Assembly (NCBI GenBank): GCA_034434335.1
Contig: DAOTZS010000042.1
Location: forward strand, 1-11,420
DNA: 11,420 nt
Direction of reading: 5' to 3'
From: DAOTZS01 sp034434335
Lineage (GTDB): Bacteria; Chloroflexota; Anaerolineae; CG2-30-64-16
Shown here: positions 1-8,400 of the stretch, piece by piece
How the letters are laid out: the number at the start of each line of letters is the position of its first letter
Numbering within the stretch: position 1 is the stretch's first letter
Notes under the pieces: model-generated
Databases searched by the model: none
What the model was told of the DNA's origin: nothing
What the model saw: only the letters and a program-made list of their open reading frames with translations
Translations under genes and position numbers: made by a program

Positions 1-988
<988 letters not shown>

Positions 989-1006
989 TCTAGAACATTG
1001 CAGCCA

Positions 1007-1040
1007 ACGTGCCAGGCACCTGCAAAGGTGCCTGGCACGT
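1007..1040. repeat. 15-bp perfect hairpin with GCAA tetraloop between binding protein and permease genes
   Basis: The left arm ACGTGCCAGGCACCT (1007-1021) and the right arm (1026-1040) are perfect reverse complements around a 4-nt GCAA loop (1022-1025), a GNRA-type tetraloop. Each arm contains GTGCC-N-GGCAC, itself a palindrome with a free centre base. No T-run follows, so it is not a classical intrinsic terminator. Its place just after the binding-protein stop codon fits an mRNA-stabilising or attenuating hairpin that gives the binding protein more transcript than the permeases, as known for REP elements in malE-malF. A dispersed REP-like element is the alternative. No second copy was seen in this window. 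Confidence 0.9.
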
Positions 1041-1071
1041 GATCAATATGGCTGCTGACCCTTTTCCGACG

Positions 1072-1079
1072 AGGAGGTG
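1072..1079 (+). promoter_or_regulatory. Strong Shine-Dalgarno site fixing a TTG start
   Basis: AGGAGGTG at 1072-1079 lies 5 nt before TTG at 1085. It is the best ribosome binding site in the operon and supports the rare TTG start for the first permease; no better placed ATG or GTG exists before the first membrane segment. Confidence 0.8.
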
Positions 1080-1084
1080 GCGCG

Positions 1085-2095
1085 TTGAAAGGATATTGGA
1101 AGTACTTTCTCAACAAGCTGGCATGGTTTGTGGTCACCTTCGTCTTTGCCTTTCTGCTGAATTTCATCCTACCGCGCCTCATGCCGGGCGACCCCGTAGC
1201 GGCTATCGCCGCGCGGCTTGCTCAAGGGATGTCCGATGCGACCGGGGTGCAGGCGATCTATAAGCAGTACACGGAACTGTTTGGCACCAACCGCCCTATG
1301 CACGAACAGTTTTTCATCTACGTCAGAAATGTGTTGCGAGGTGATTTCGGTTTCTCATTCAGCCAATACCCCAGAACGGTGGCCGATGTTCTCTCATCTT
1401 CCATCTGGTGGACAGTAGGCTTGCAGTTCCCGGCGATTGTTACCGGCTGGCTGATTGGGAACACATTAGGTGCATTGGCGGCTTATCTCAAGGGCGGGTT
1501 TGATAAAGTGCTCATGCCTGTCAGTATTTTTATCAGCAATTTCCCGGCCTTTGGCATGGCAGTCATTATGCTGGTTATTTTTGGAGTTGTCCTGGAATGG
1601 TTCCCTACCTCGGGTGGATATGGGTTTGACCTGATCCCCAGCTTTAGCTGGGATTTTATCTGGTCCGTGATCGTGCATTATCAACTGCCCTTCTGGTCTA
1701 TCGTCATCATCGCGATCGGGGGTCAAGCGCTAGGCATGCGCGCCATGTCCATCTATGAGCTGAATGCGGATTATGTAAAATTCAGCCGTTTCATGGGCAT
1801 CAAGGATCGCAAGATCGTCCGCTATGTGTTTCGCAATGCCATGCTGCCGCAAGTCACCGGTTTGGCGTTAGCGATCGGTACTATGGTTGGCGGCGCGCTG
1901 TTTGCGGAGATCATTTTTAGCTATCCGGGGCTTGGTTTCACGCTCTATAACGGTGTCATGGGACAGGATTATCCGTTGATTTCAGCAGCTGCCTTGATCA
2001 TCACGATCATGGTGTTAACTGCGAACTTCGTCATCGAGATTCTTTACGGCGTTATTGACCCGCGTATAAAGGCGGCGCAGGCCGAACAAGGATAG
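1085..2095 (+). CDS. ABC importer permease, DppB/OppB type
   Basis: This is the first inner-membrane subunit of the importer, 336 residues, close to the usual 310-340 for the family. The N-terminal helix (about residues 12-30) runs into the family hallmark PGDP (34-37), which is followed by the usual extracytoplasmic segment and a cluster of five further helices. The cytoplasmic coupling (EAA) loop is at about 230-255 (YVKFSRFMGIKDRK, then RNAMLP), where the ATPase docks. The C-terminal stretch GQDYPLISAAALI and the closing IDPRIK are also typical. The start is TTG with an excellent SD. The stop lies 8 nt before the next permease. Codon third positions are visibly less GC-rich than in the binding-protein gene upstream (17 of 30 against 24 of 30 in hand-counted samples). 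Confidence 0.93.
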   Translation: MKGYWKYFLNKLAWFVVTFVFAFLLNFILPRLMPGDPVAAIAARLAQGMSDATGVQAIYKQYTELFGTNRPMHEQFFIYVRNVLRGDFGFSFSQYPRTVADVLSSSIWWTVGLQFPAIVTGWLIGNTLGALAAYLKGGFDKVLMPVSIFISNFPAFGMAVIMLVIFGVVLEWFPTSGGYGFDLIPSFSWDFIWSVIVHYQLPFWSIVIIAIGGQALGMRAMSIYELNADYVKFSRFMGIKDRKIVRYVFRNAMLPQVTGLALAIGTMVGGALFAEIIFSYPGLGFTLYNGVMGQDYPLISAAALIITIMVLTANFVIEILYGVIDPRIKAAQAEQG

Positions 2096-2103
2096 GTGCT
2101 GCC

Positions 2104-3372
2104 ATGAGACACACGCTTCGACAGGCTTTTAGCTCAGGCAAATTCGTGGTGGGGTTTTCCATCTTAGCGGCACTGATTCTGATCGTGATTGTCTACCCGC
2201 TGATTATCAGACATCCGCCACTGGCGATCATCGCTGAAGGGACTTTCTTTCCCCCTGGAATCTATGTGAGCTCTTTTGATGTCGTCAATACCAATACAAC
2301 TTCTGCCAATACCGCTTACATCCTTCACCTACCTGATGCCGATGCCAAGCGAATCGCCAGCAGGTTGACTAGAGACGACCGTTTGGCAATGAGAGATTGG
2401 CTTGTAGCATATGGGGTCCCCGAGAATGAGATAGACATCGAAGATACCGCGAAGCTCCTGGAACAATGGGAAAAAGCCTATGATCCCAAAGCGAAGATCG
2501 AGGGAATGACCATTGCCAAGCGGAACTATTACGCCAGACTTGATCAAGCGCTAAAAGGACTTCTTTCAACCAATGAGATAATTATTGCAGCGCAAGACCC
2601 GGCGACAGGTGCGCTGGTACAGAAAGGCATCATCAACCGTTCCGATTACGTGAATGTCAACCAGGTCGCGAATGTGCGGGTGTTACCGCTAGGGACCGAT
2701 AACTTCGGGCGGGATGTGTTGACGGAGTTGGTAAAGGCCACCGCCGTGTCGCTGCAAATCGGCTTTGTCGCCGGCCTCATCGCCACCCTCATCGGCTTGA
2801 CCCTGGGATTGCTGGCGGGGTACATAGGTGGCCTGGTGGATGACGTCATCATGTTCTTCACCAACCTCTTCACCGTAATCCCCACGATTGTGTTGTTGAT
2901 CTTGATTTCATTCAGTATCGGGCAGGAGAAGCGCGGGGCCTTTACTATCGCTGCGGTGATCGGGTTCACCTCCTGGGTATGGACAACCAGGGCCGTGCGC
3001 GCACAGGTGATGTCCCTACGTAACCGCGACCACGTCAACCTGTCAAAGCTTTCCGGGCATTCGATTCCTCACATTATTGTCAGAGATATTCTGCCGTATA
3101 TCGCCTCCTATGTTGTTATGGCGTTCATCTTGCAAATCTCCACGGCTATCCTGGCAGAGGCCGGGTTATCAATCCTTGGGTTGGGACCAAAGACAACGGA
3201 AGTGCCAACCCTGGGGCTGATGTTGAACTGGGCATTTATTTACCAGGCGCCCATCCTGGGAAAATGGTGGGCGTACCTTCCCGTGATCCTTACCATCGCG
3301 CTGATTACGTTCTCGATGAATTTGATGAACACAGGCCTCGATCAGATATTCAATCCGGCATTAAGGGAGTAG
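2104..3372 (+). CDS. ABC importer permease, DppC/OppC type, with enlarged extracytoplasmic loop
   Basis: This is the second inner-membrane subunit, 422 residues against roughly 280-320 for most DppC/OppC proteins. The first helix is at about 16-37. The family motif LGTDNFGRDVL begins only at residue 196, so some 158 residues separate the two; ordinary members have a loop of a few tens of residues. The extra part (about 45-190) is hydrophilic, rich in charged residues and predicted outside the membrane. The remaining five helices are normal: GFVAGLIATLIGLTLGLLAG from about 220, the coupling loop around HVNLSKLSGHSIPHIIVRD, then ILAEAGLSILGLG. AGGTG at 2094-2098 serves as SD. Translation is probably coupled to the neighbours (8 nt before, 9 nt after). 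The loop could contact the binding protein or the cell surface; its function is unknown. Confidence 0.92.
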   Translation: MRHTLRQAFSSGKFVVGFSILAALILIVIVYPLIIRHPPLAIIAEGTFFPPGIYVSSFDVVNTNTTSANTAYILHLPDADAKRIASRLTRDDRLAMRDWLVAYGVPENEIDIEDTAKLLEQWEKAYDPKAKIEGMTIAKRNYYARLDQALKGLLSTNEIIIAAQDPATGALVQKGIINRSDYVNVNQVANVRVLPLGTDNFGRDVLTELVKATAVSLQIGFVAGLIATLIGLTLGLLAGYIGGLVDDVIMFFTNLFTVIPTIVLLILISFSIGQEKRGAFTIAAVIGFTSWVWTTRAVRAQVMSLRNRDHVNLSKLSGHSIPHIIVRDILPYIASYVVMAFILQISTAILAEAGLSILGLGPKTTEVPTLGLMLNWAFIYQAPILGKWWAYLPVILTIALITFSMNLMNTGLDQIFNPALRE

Positions 3373-3381
3373 GAAACCAAG

Positions 3382-4392
3382 ATGGCAAATGTCATGCTCG
3401 AAGCCCGGGAACTAACCACCAAATACATCACGCGTTTCCGCGAAGATGTCTACGCGGTGGACCGTGTGTCTCTGAAGGTGGAGGAGGGGAAGACGCTGGG
3501 CATCGCCGGGGAATCGGGCTGCGGCAAGTCCACGCTGGCCCTCAGCCTGATGGGGTATTATTTCCCGCCGCTGCATTATGTCAGCGGCGAGATCATTATA
3601 AACGGTCGCACGATTACCGGGATGAAGCCCGATGACATCCGTAAATCCATCTTGGGAACGGAAATTGCCTACATCCCCCAGGCCGCGATGAACGCACTCA
3701 ATCCCACCCAAAAGGTTATTAACTTCATCGAAGATGTGATCCTGGCGCACGATCCGACCGAAAGCAAGAAAAACATCTACGAGCTTGCCAGAGCAAGTTT
3801 TGAGACCCTGGGGCTCTCAGCCGATGTATTGCACAAATACCCCGTAGAGCTTTCGGGCGGCATGAAGCAGCGCACGGTGATCGCGGTAGCGGTCATCCTT
3901 CGTCCGCGCGTTTTGATTGCCGATGAGCCCTCCTCTGCGCTAGATGTCAGTTCGCAGAAGATGGTCATCAAGATGCTAAAGAGCCTGATGGCCAACGGCT
4001 TCATCAAATCTATGATCTTCATCACGCATGAGCTCCCGCTGCTTTATAATGTGGCCGATGAGATCATGGTCATGTACGCCGGACAGATCGTGGAGAAGGG
4101 CACCGCCAGAGAAGTTGTGTTCGATCCCCTCCATCCTTATTCCAAAGGGCTCATGGGCTCGATCCTGGTGCCTGAACACGGCTTTCGGAACACCAAATTG
4201 ACAGCGATTCCGGGCGCGCCGCCCAATCTCAAAAAGCCGCCGGCTGGTTGTCGGTTTGCCGAACGTTGCAAATACGTTCAGCCGGAATGCAAGGTGACTT
4301 CTGTCCCCCTCTACGATGCAGGCAATGGTCGCGCTTATCGCTGTATCTTATCGGAGAAAACGCTGAGGGAGGCTTATCAGCATGCCCGGTGA
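3382..4392 (+). CDS. ABC importer ATPase 1, DppD/OppD type with C-terminal cysteine cluster
   Basis: This cytoplasmic ATPase powers the importer; 336 residues, standard for the family. Walker A is GESGCGKST (43-51), the Q-loop Gln is 100, the signature is LSGGMKQR (157-164), Walker B is VLIADE with catalytic Glu182, the D-loop is the canonical SALD (185-188), and the switch His is 216. After the nucleotide-binding domain comes the oligo/dipeptide-transporter C-terminal domain with Cys290, Cys296, Cys303 and Cys321. This is the spacing that holds a [4Fe-4S] cluster in DppD-type ATPases of known structure. The start ATG has AGGAA at 3371-3375 upstream. The 3' end overlaps the second ATPase gene by 11 nt, which suggests translational coupling and a heterodimeric ATPase pair. 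Confidence 0.95.
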   Translation: MANVMLEARELTTKYITRFREDVYAVDRVSLKVEEGKTLGIAGESGCGKSTLALSLMGYYFPPLHYVSGEIIINGRTITGMKPDDIRKSILGTEIAYIPQAAMNALNPTQKVINFIEDVILAHDPTESKKNIYELARASFETLGLSADVLHKYPVELSGGMKQRTVIAVAVILRPRVLIADEPSSALDVSSQKMVIKMLKSLMANGFIKSMIFITHELPLLYNVADEIMVMYAGQIVEKGTAREVVFDPLHPYSKGLMGSILVPEHGFRNTKLTAIPGAPPNLKKPPAGCRFAERCKYVQPECKVTSVPLYDAGNGRAYRCILSEKTLREAYQHAR

Positions 4393-5194
4393 GAATAACT
4401 TGTGTCTGAGCGGAAGAGGCCTGACCAAGATATTCGGTTTTGGCCGCCGCAAGACTGTAGCCGTGGATCATGTGGACTTCGACTTCCGGGAGGGAGAGGT
4501 CATTTCAATTGTAGGCGAATCAGGGAGCGGCAAAACCACATTGGCCAAGATGATCCTGGGCCTGCTCACCCCCACCGAAGGCGAGATCTATTTTCAAGGG
4601 AAAAAGCTCGATCTTAGCACTTACGGTAAGAAACGGGAATACTGGAAAAGCATCCAGGCCATCTTTCAGGACCCGTTTTCTTCCTACAACATCTTCAACA
4701 AGATTGATACCCTGTTCCTGGACTGCATTCACATGCGGGGAGGGCGTCATCTGCCGCGCGCCAAGAAAGTGGAGATGATGACCGAGGCATGCAGCTTTGT
4801 CAATCTGAAGTTCGAGGAGCTGACCAACAAGTACCCGTTTGAGCTTTCGGGTGGCCAGATGCAGCGCCTGATGATCGCCCGTATCTTCCTGCTGAAGCCC
4901 AAGATCCTGGTGGCCGACGAACCCACCTCGATGATCGACGCCTGCTCGCGCGCTACCATTTTGGATTACTTGATGGATCTGCGCAATGAGATCGGGATGA
5001 CGCTGATCTTCATCACCCACGACATCGGCCTGGCGTACTATGTCTCGGATACTGTTTACATCATGGAACGCGGGAAGTTTGTTGAGAGCGGACCGGCCGA
5101 TGAAGTGATCCTGCAGCCGAAGCACCCTTATACCCGCCGCCTGATCAGCGATGTGCCGAAGATCTACGAGGAGTGGGATCTCTCGACAGTATAG
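4382..5194 (+). CDS. ABC importer ATPase 2, DppF/OppF type, short form
   Basis: This is the partner ATPase of the importer, 270 residues. It has Walker A GESGSGKTT (45-53), Q-loop Gln96 in FQDPFSSYN, signature LSGGQMQR (155-162), Walker B ILVADE with Glu180, and switch His213. The D-loop reads SMID (183-186) instead of SALD. The protein ends soon after KHPYTRRLISDVP and lacks the long Cys-containing C-terminal domain present in ATPase 1 and in many DppF proteins. It overlaps the upstream gene by 11 nt. It is the last gene of the operon, with a terminator 68 nt after the stop codon. The motifs needed for ATP hydrolysis are all present. Confidence 0.95.
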   Translation: MPGENNLCLSGRGLTKIFGFGRRKTVAVDHVDFDFREGEVISIVGESGSGKTTLAKMILGLLTPTEGEIYFQGKKLDLSTYGKKREYWKSIQAIFQDPFSSYNIFNKIDTLFLDCIHMRGGRHLPRAKKVEMMTEACSFVNLKFEELTNKYPFELSGGQMQRLMIARIFLLKPKILVADEPTSMIDACSRATILDYLMDLRNEIGMTLIFITHDIGLAYYVSDTVYIMERGKFVESGPADEVILQPKHPYTRRLISDVPKIYEEWDLSTV

Positions 5195-5261
5195 ATTGCC
5201 TTTGACTCCCCCATGCGCTTTGCCGCCACACAACATGTCCTCTGCTTTGACAATCGCCGCG

Positions 5262-5292
5262 GCGGGGCCGGATTGATCCGGCCCCGCGTTTT
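5262..5292 (+). terminator. Rho-independent terminator of the ABC importer operon
   Basis: An 11-bp GC-rich perfect stem (5262-5272 with 5277-5287, core CGGGGCCGGA) closes a TTGA loop and is followed by TTTT at 5289-5292. It lies downstream of the last ATPase gene with no other gene between. The T-tract is short, but stem strength and position make it a convincing terminator. Confidence 0.8.
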
Positions 5293-5468
5293 CATCTGCC
5301 CCGGCCGCGACACAGGAACCCGCCCAGAAAGTACACTCGTAGCCCAAGCATCTGGCTTGCGTTCGACATAGCGAGTGCAGGCCGGAGCCGACAGCACAAA
5401 TTAATCCTCGTCGCCCGGATATCATTCCTCACCGTGAGGACAGATTTGCATAGCTGGAACCTGGTTTC
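5293..5468. other. Non-coding interval between the importer operon and the CBS-domain gene
   Basis: No credible coding sequence is seen here; the open frames crossing it on the minus strand are low-quality shadows of the ATPase gene. The only local structure worth noting is a short dyad, TCCTCAC-C-GTGAGGA (5426-5440), two perfect 7-bp half-sites around one base, which could be a regulator site for the gene at 5551, and a weak 5-bp inverted repeat CAAGC/GCTTG around 5345-5360. No riboswitch consensus was recognised. Confidence 0.5.
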
Positions 5469-5497
5469 TGGCGATGTGGCCTTCCGTTAGGTACAAT
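5469..5497 (+). promoter_or_regulatory. Candidate sigma70-type promoter for the CBS-domain membrane protein gene
   Basis: The -10 candidate TACAAT (5492-5497) matches five of six consensus bases. At 17 bp upstream the -35 position (5469-5474, TGGCGA) matches only three of six, so the promoter may need an activator or the call may be wrong. It is the best match in the region that follows the operon terminator. Predicted transcription start is about 5504. Confidence 0.35.
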
Positions 5498-5507
5498 AAG
5501 CATAAAG

Positions 5508-5526
5508 GCCGGCGCGGACCGCCGGC
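5508..5526 (+). other. Short GC hairpin at the predicted 5' end of the CBS-domain gene transcript
   Basis: GCCGGCG (5508-5514) pairs perfectly with CGCCGGC (5520-5526) around a 5-nt loop. It falls between the predicted transcription start and the ribosome binding site (GGAG, 5536-5539), so it may protect the 5' end of the mRNA or affect initiation. Confidence 0.5.
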
Positions 5527-5550
5527 GAAAGCTATGGAGATGAGCAGACG

Positions 5551-6891
5551 ATGAACAATAGTGAGGTTTTAGGCCAGCCGGTTCTCTGGCCCATTCTTGC
5601 CGGGCTGGCGATCATCCTGGCCAATGCGTTCTTCGTCACCGTGGAGTTTGCTGTGGTCACGGTGCGCAAGGGACACATGGAACGCCTGGCCGAGAGGGGC
5701 AATGCTGCAGCCCGTTCGGTGCTGCGCCTGCTCAGCGACCCCGACCGGGCCATCGCGGGGGCCCAGGTTGGCATTACTGTCTCCTCGATCCTGCTAGGCA
5801 TCGTAGCCGAAGAGCCGCTGCAATACCTGCTGGAGCCCACCCTAACGCGCCTATTCGCCCTGGCTACCCTGCCCCCAGAACTGGCTGGAGCGTTGGGGGC
5901 ACTTCTGGTGCTGCTCTTGCTCTCTTTCCTGCACATGGTGCTAGGCGAACAGACCCCTAAGACTATCGCCCTGCGTTTCCCGGCTCAGGCCGCGTTGATA
6001 ACCGGCCGCTTTATGGAGATATTTGCTCACCTGGCTGCACCGCTGGTTTGGATTGTGGATCAATCCACCACCCTGGTGCTCAAAACACTTGGCATAGGTG
6101 GGCAGACCGGTGGTCATGGCATCCATACCATCGAAGAGCTAAAGGAGGTCGTGCGAGAGAGCGAGGATGAGGGGATCATTCGGCCCAGCGAAAAGCAAAT
6201 GGTGCTGCGGGCGATAGAATTCGGCTCCCGCTATGTGCGCGAAGCCATGATCCCCCGTCCCGAGATCGTGGGTGTGGAGAAGAAGGCCCGCATTCGTGAT
6301 CTCTTGCAACAGTTCAAGCAATCGCGGCATTCCCGTTTCCCGGTGTACGAAGAGGACCTTGACCACATCTGCGGTGTCGTGGGCATCAAAGAACTGTTGC
6401 CGATCCTGGCAGATAACCCGGAGCTGTTGGATTGCTCCTTGCTCGACCTCAACATTATCCAGCCGGCCATGTTTGTACCGGAGAGCAAGCGGATCGGGGA
6501 GCTGTTTCAACAGATGCGTCGGGAACGCAAACACATGGCGATCGTATTGGACGAGTTTGGGGGCACGGCCGGGTTGGTCACCTCGGAGGAACTGGCCGAA
6601 GAGGTGGTAGGTCGCCTGATTGATGAGTGGGTGAGCGAGGCCCCTCAGATAGCGCAGGTGGGTGGGGGAGTGTATGAGATTGATGCCCAGAGCCGAGTTG
6701 ATGAGGTGAACGAGGCACTGGGCCTGGGCCTGCCCACTTCCTCCGACTATGAAACCGTTGCCGGCTTCATCCTCTTCCAGATCCGTCGCATCCCCAAAGT
6801 GGGCGAGGTAATCCCTTATGGTAACCTGCGCCTGACCGTGATCCAGATGAGCGGTCGCAAGATTGAGCGCGTGAGGGTAGAGCAGGTGTGA
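5551..6891 (+). CDS. CNNM/CBS-domain membrane protein, CorC/HlyC family (probable Mg/Co efflux)
   Basis: This 446-residue protein is annotated in many genomes as 'hemolysin family' or CorC. Domain order: an N-terminal CNNM (DUF21) membrane domain, about 1-195, with family motifs NAFFVTVEFAVVTVR (25-39), the region GITVSSILLGIVAE and HMVLGEQTPKTIA; a CBS pair at about 228-345, with AMIPRPEIVGV near 232, SRFPVYEE near 261 and KHMAIVLDEFGGTAGLVT near 327; and the CorC_HlyC C-terminal domain at about 355-440. All blocks are complete and the length is normal (420-450). Characterised relatives of the CNNM/CorC group export Mg2+ or Co2+ and are controlled by nucleotide binding to the CBS pair; the old haemolysin label is probably misleading. 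The ATG start follows GGAG at 5536-5539. It is transcribed alone or reads through into asnS. Confidence 0.93.
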   Translation: MNNSEVLGQPVLWPILAGLAIILANAFFVTVEFAVVTVRKGHMERLAERGNAAARSVLRLLSDPDRAIAGAQVGITVSSILLGIVAEEPLQYLLEPTLTRLFALATLPPELAGALGALLVLLLLSFLHMVLGEQTPKTIALRFPAQAALITGRFMEIFAHLAAPLVWIVDQSTTLVLKTLGIGGQTGGHGIHTIEELKEVVRESEDEGIIRPSEKQMVLRAIEFGSRYVREAMIPRPEIVGVEKKARIRDLLQQFKQSRHSRFPVYEEDLDHICGVVGIKELLPILADNPELLDCSLLDLNIIQPAMFVPESKRIGELFQQMRRERKHMAIVLDEFGGTAGLVTSEELAEEVVGRLIDEWVSEAPQIAQVGGGVYEIDAQSRVDEVNEALGLGLPTSSDYETVAGFILFQIRRIPKVGEVIPYGNLRLTVIQMSGRKIERVRVEQV

Positions 6892-6917
6892 CAGGAGAAG
6901 GCGGCCTATGGTATACT
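6888..6917 (+). promoter_or_regulatory. Sigma70-type promoter for asnS and the glycosyltransferase gene
   Basis: The -35 GTGACA (6888-6893, five of six) and the -10 TATACT (6912-6917, five of six) are 18 bp apart, and TGG precedes the -10, making it an extended -10. The -35 box overlaps the stop codon of the upstream gene (TGA 6889-6891). The predicted start near 6924 leaves a leader of about 120 nt before asnS. That leader contains a small hairpin GCCTG-GGAA-CAGGC (6987-7000) but no T-box signature. Confidence 0.55.
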
Positions 6918-7043
6918 TCGATAGGAGAGCGGCGAGGGCACATCCAATATCTGCCGACCCGCGCAAGCTCTTCTCCACAAAGGACAGCCTGGGAACAGGC
7001 CGAAAAGGTCATCTACAACGATCATTAGTCAGGAGTTATCGCT

Positions 7044-8387
7044 GTGACACCTATCATTCGCGTTGAGCACATTGCCCGCTACGTTGGGCAGGAAGTCGTC
7101 GTGCGTGGTTGGCTGCAACTGAAGACCGGCAAAGGCAAACTCCAGTTCCTGCGTATACGTGATGGCTCGGGGATCGTCCAGGCCGTGGTTTTTCAGGGCA
7201 ACGTCTCTCAAGACGTATTTGACACAGCCAAACGCCTGCCCCTGGAGTCTTCGTTGATTCTCACGGGGGTCGTAAGGGCTGACCCGCGCGCTCCTGGTAT
7301 CCCAGGTGGCTACGAACTGGACGTGCGTAACATCGAGGTAGTTCAGGAAGCTGCCGAGTATCCCATCGGACCCAAGGAACATGGGGTGGAATTCCTGATG
7401 GACAACCGCCATCTGTGGATCCGTTCCAGCCGGCAGTGGGCAATCCTGCGCACTCGCGCTACAATTGTCAAGGCCATGCGAGACTGGCTCGACGATAACG
7501 GTTTCATCCTGGTGGACACCCCCATCCTGACCCCGGCCGCGGCCGAAGGCACTACTACCCTCTTCCAGACCGATTTCCATGGCATTCCGGCCTATCTGGC
7601 CCAAACCGGCCAGCTTTACAACGAGGCCAACATCTTTGCTTTTGGCCGGGTTTACTGCTTCGGGCCCACCTTCCGCGCTGAGAAAAGCAAGACCCGGCGC
7701 CACCTGCAGGAGTTCTGGATGGTGGAACCCGAGATCGCCTTCTGCAAACTAGAGGAGTTGCTGGAGATTGAAGAGCAATATGTCAGCTACATAGTGCAAA
7801 CAACCCTGCGCGAACGCGCGGCTGAACTGAAATTCCTGGAACGGGATATCAGCGCACTGGAAAGGGTTGTCCCGCCATTCCCACGCATCTCCTACGACGA
7901 AGCAGTCGAGATGATTAACGAAGCGGCCGCGCGCGGCGTCACCGTGCCACCCCACGACGAACCGTTGCCACCCCTGCAATGGGGAGATGACTTCGGAGCG
8001 CCCCATGAGACCTTCGTGGCCAGCCAGTTCGACAAGCCGGTCTTCGTTCATCACTACCCCAGCGCCGTGAAGGCCTTCTACATGGAGCCAGAGCCCGGCC
8101 GGCCCGAGGTATGCCGCTCAGCCGACCTGTTGGCGCCCGAGGGGTACGGCGAGATCATCGGGGGTTCAGAGCGCATGAGCGATCCCGACCTTTTGCTCGC
8201 CGCCATAGATCGCCACGGCCTGCCACGTGAGCCATATCAGTGGTATATTGACCTGCGGCGTTATGGCTCGGTGCCACATAGCGGCTTCGGCCTGGGCGTA
8301 GAGCGCACCGTGTCGTGGATCTGTGGCCTGGACCACATCCGGGAGACCATTGCCTTCCCAAGGATGCTTAATCGGCTTTATCCGTAA
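7044..8387 (+). CDS. asnS: Asparaginyl-tRNA synthetase
   Basis: This class IIb aminoacyl-tRNA synthetase joins asparagine to tRNA-Asn using ATP. It has 447 residues, normal for bacterial AsnRS (430-470). The N-terminal anticodon-binding OB-fold spans about 17-103. The catalytic core shows motif 1 around FILVDTPILTPAAAEG, motif 2 FRAEKSKTRRHLQEFW from residue 210, and motif 3 GFGLGVERTVSWICG from residue 414. AsnRS rather than AspRS is supported by YPSAVKAFYMEPEPGRPEV and by GEIIGGSERMSD. The 'AAEGTTTLF' form is the subtype found in Firmicutes and archaea-like AsnRS. The GTG start has AGGAG at 7031-7035, 8 nt upstream. The next gene starts 13 nt after the stop, so the two probably share a transcript. 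Confidence 0.96.
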   Translation: MTPIIRVEHIARYVGQEVVVRGWLQLKTGKGKLQFLRIRDGSGIVQAVVFQGNVSQDVFDTAKRLPLESSLILTGVVRADPRAPGIPGGYELDVRNIEVVQEAAEYPIGPKEHGVEFLMDNRHLWIRSSRQWAILRTRATIVKAMRDWLDDNGFILVDTPILTPAAAEGTTTLFQTDFHGIPAYLAQTGQLYNEANIFAFGRVYCFGPTFRAEKSKTRRHLQEFWMVEPEIAFCKLEELLEIEEQYVSYIVQTTLRERAAELKFLERDISALERVVPPFPRISYDEAVEMINEAAARGVTVPPHDEPLPPLQWGDDFGAPHETFVASQFDKPVFVHHYPSAVKAFYMEPEPGRPEVCRSADLLAPEGYGEIIGGSERMSDPDLLLAAIDRHGLPREPYQWYIDLRRYGSVPHSGFGLGVERTVSWICGLDHIRETIAFPRMLNRLYP

Positions 8388-8400
8388 GGATGAGGGATAA

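Noticed and set aside
4520..5425. A 301-codon open frame on the minus strand
   Set aside because: It is antisense to the second ATPase gene, whose motifs are all clear, and its own translation has no recognisable domain.
5293..5550. An Mg2+-sensing (M-box) or other riboswitch before the CorC-like gene
   Set aside because: Only a short hairpin and a 7-bp dyad are visible; the space between predicted start and gene is about 47 nt, too short for an M-box.
6139..6978. A 279-codon open frame on the minus strand
   Set aside because: It mirrors the CBS-domain gene; composition is typical of an antisense shadow, with no family motif.
6918..7043. A T-box riboswitch in front of asnS
   Set aside because: No AGGGTGGNACC-like T-box sequence and no terminator/antiterminator pair is present in the leader.
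7029..7703. A 224-codon open frame on the minus strand
   Set aside because: It lies wholly opposite the asnS gene, including its OB-fold and motif 2, and shows no domain of its own.
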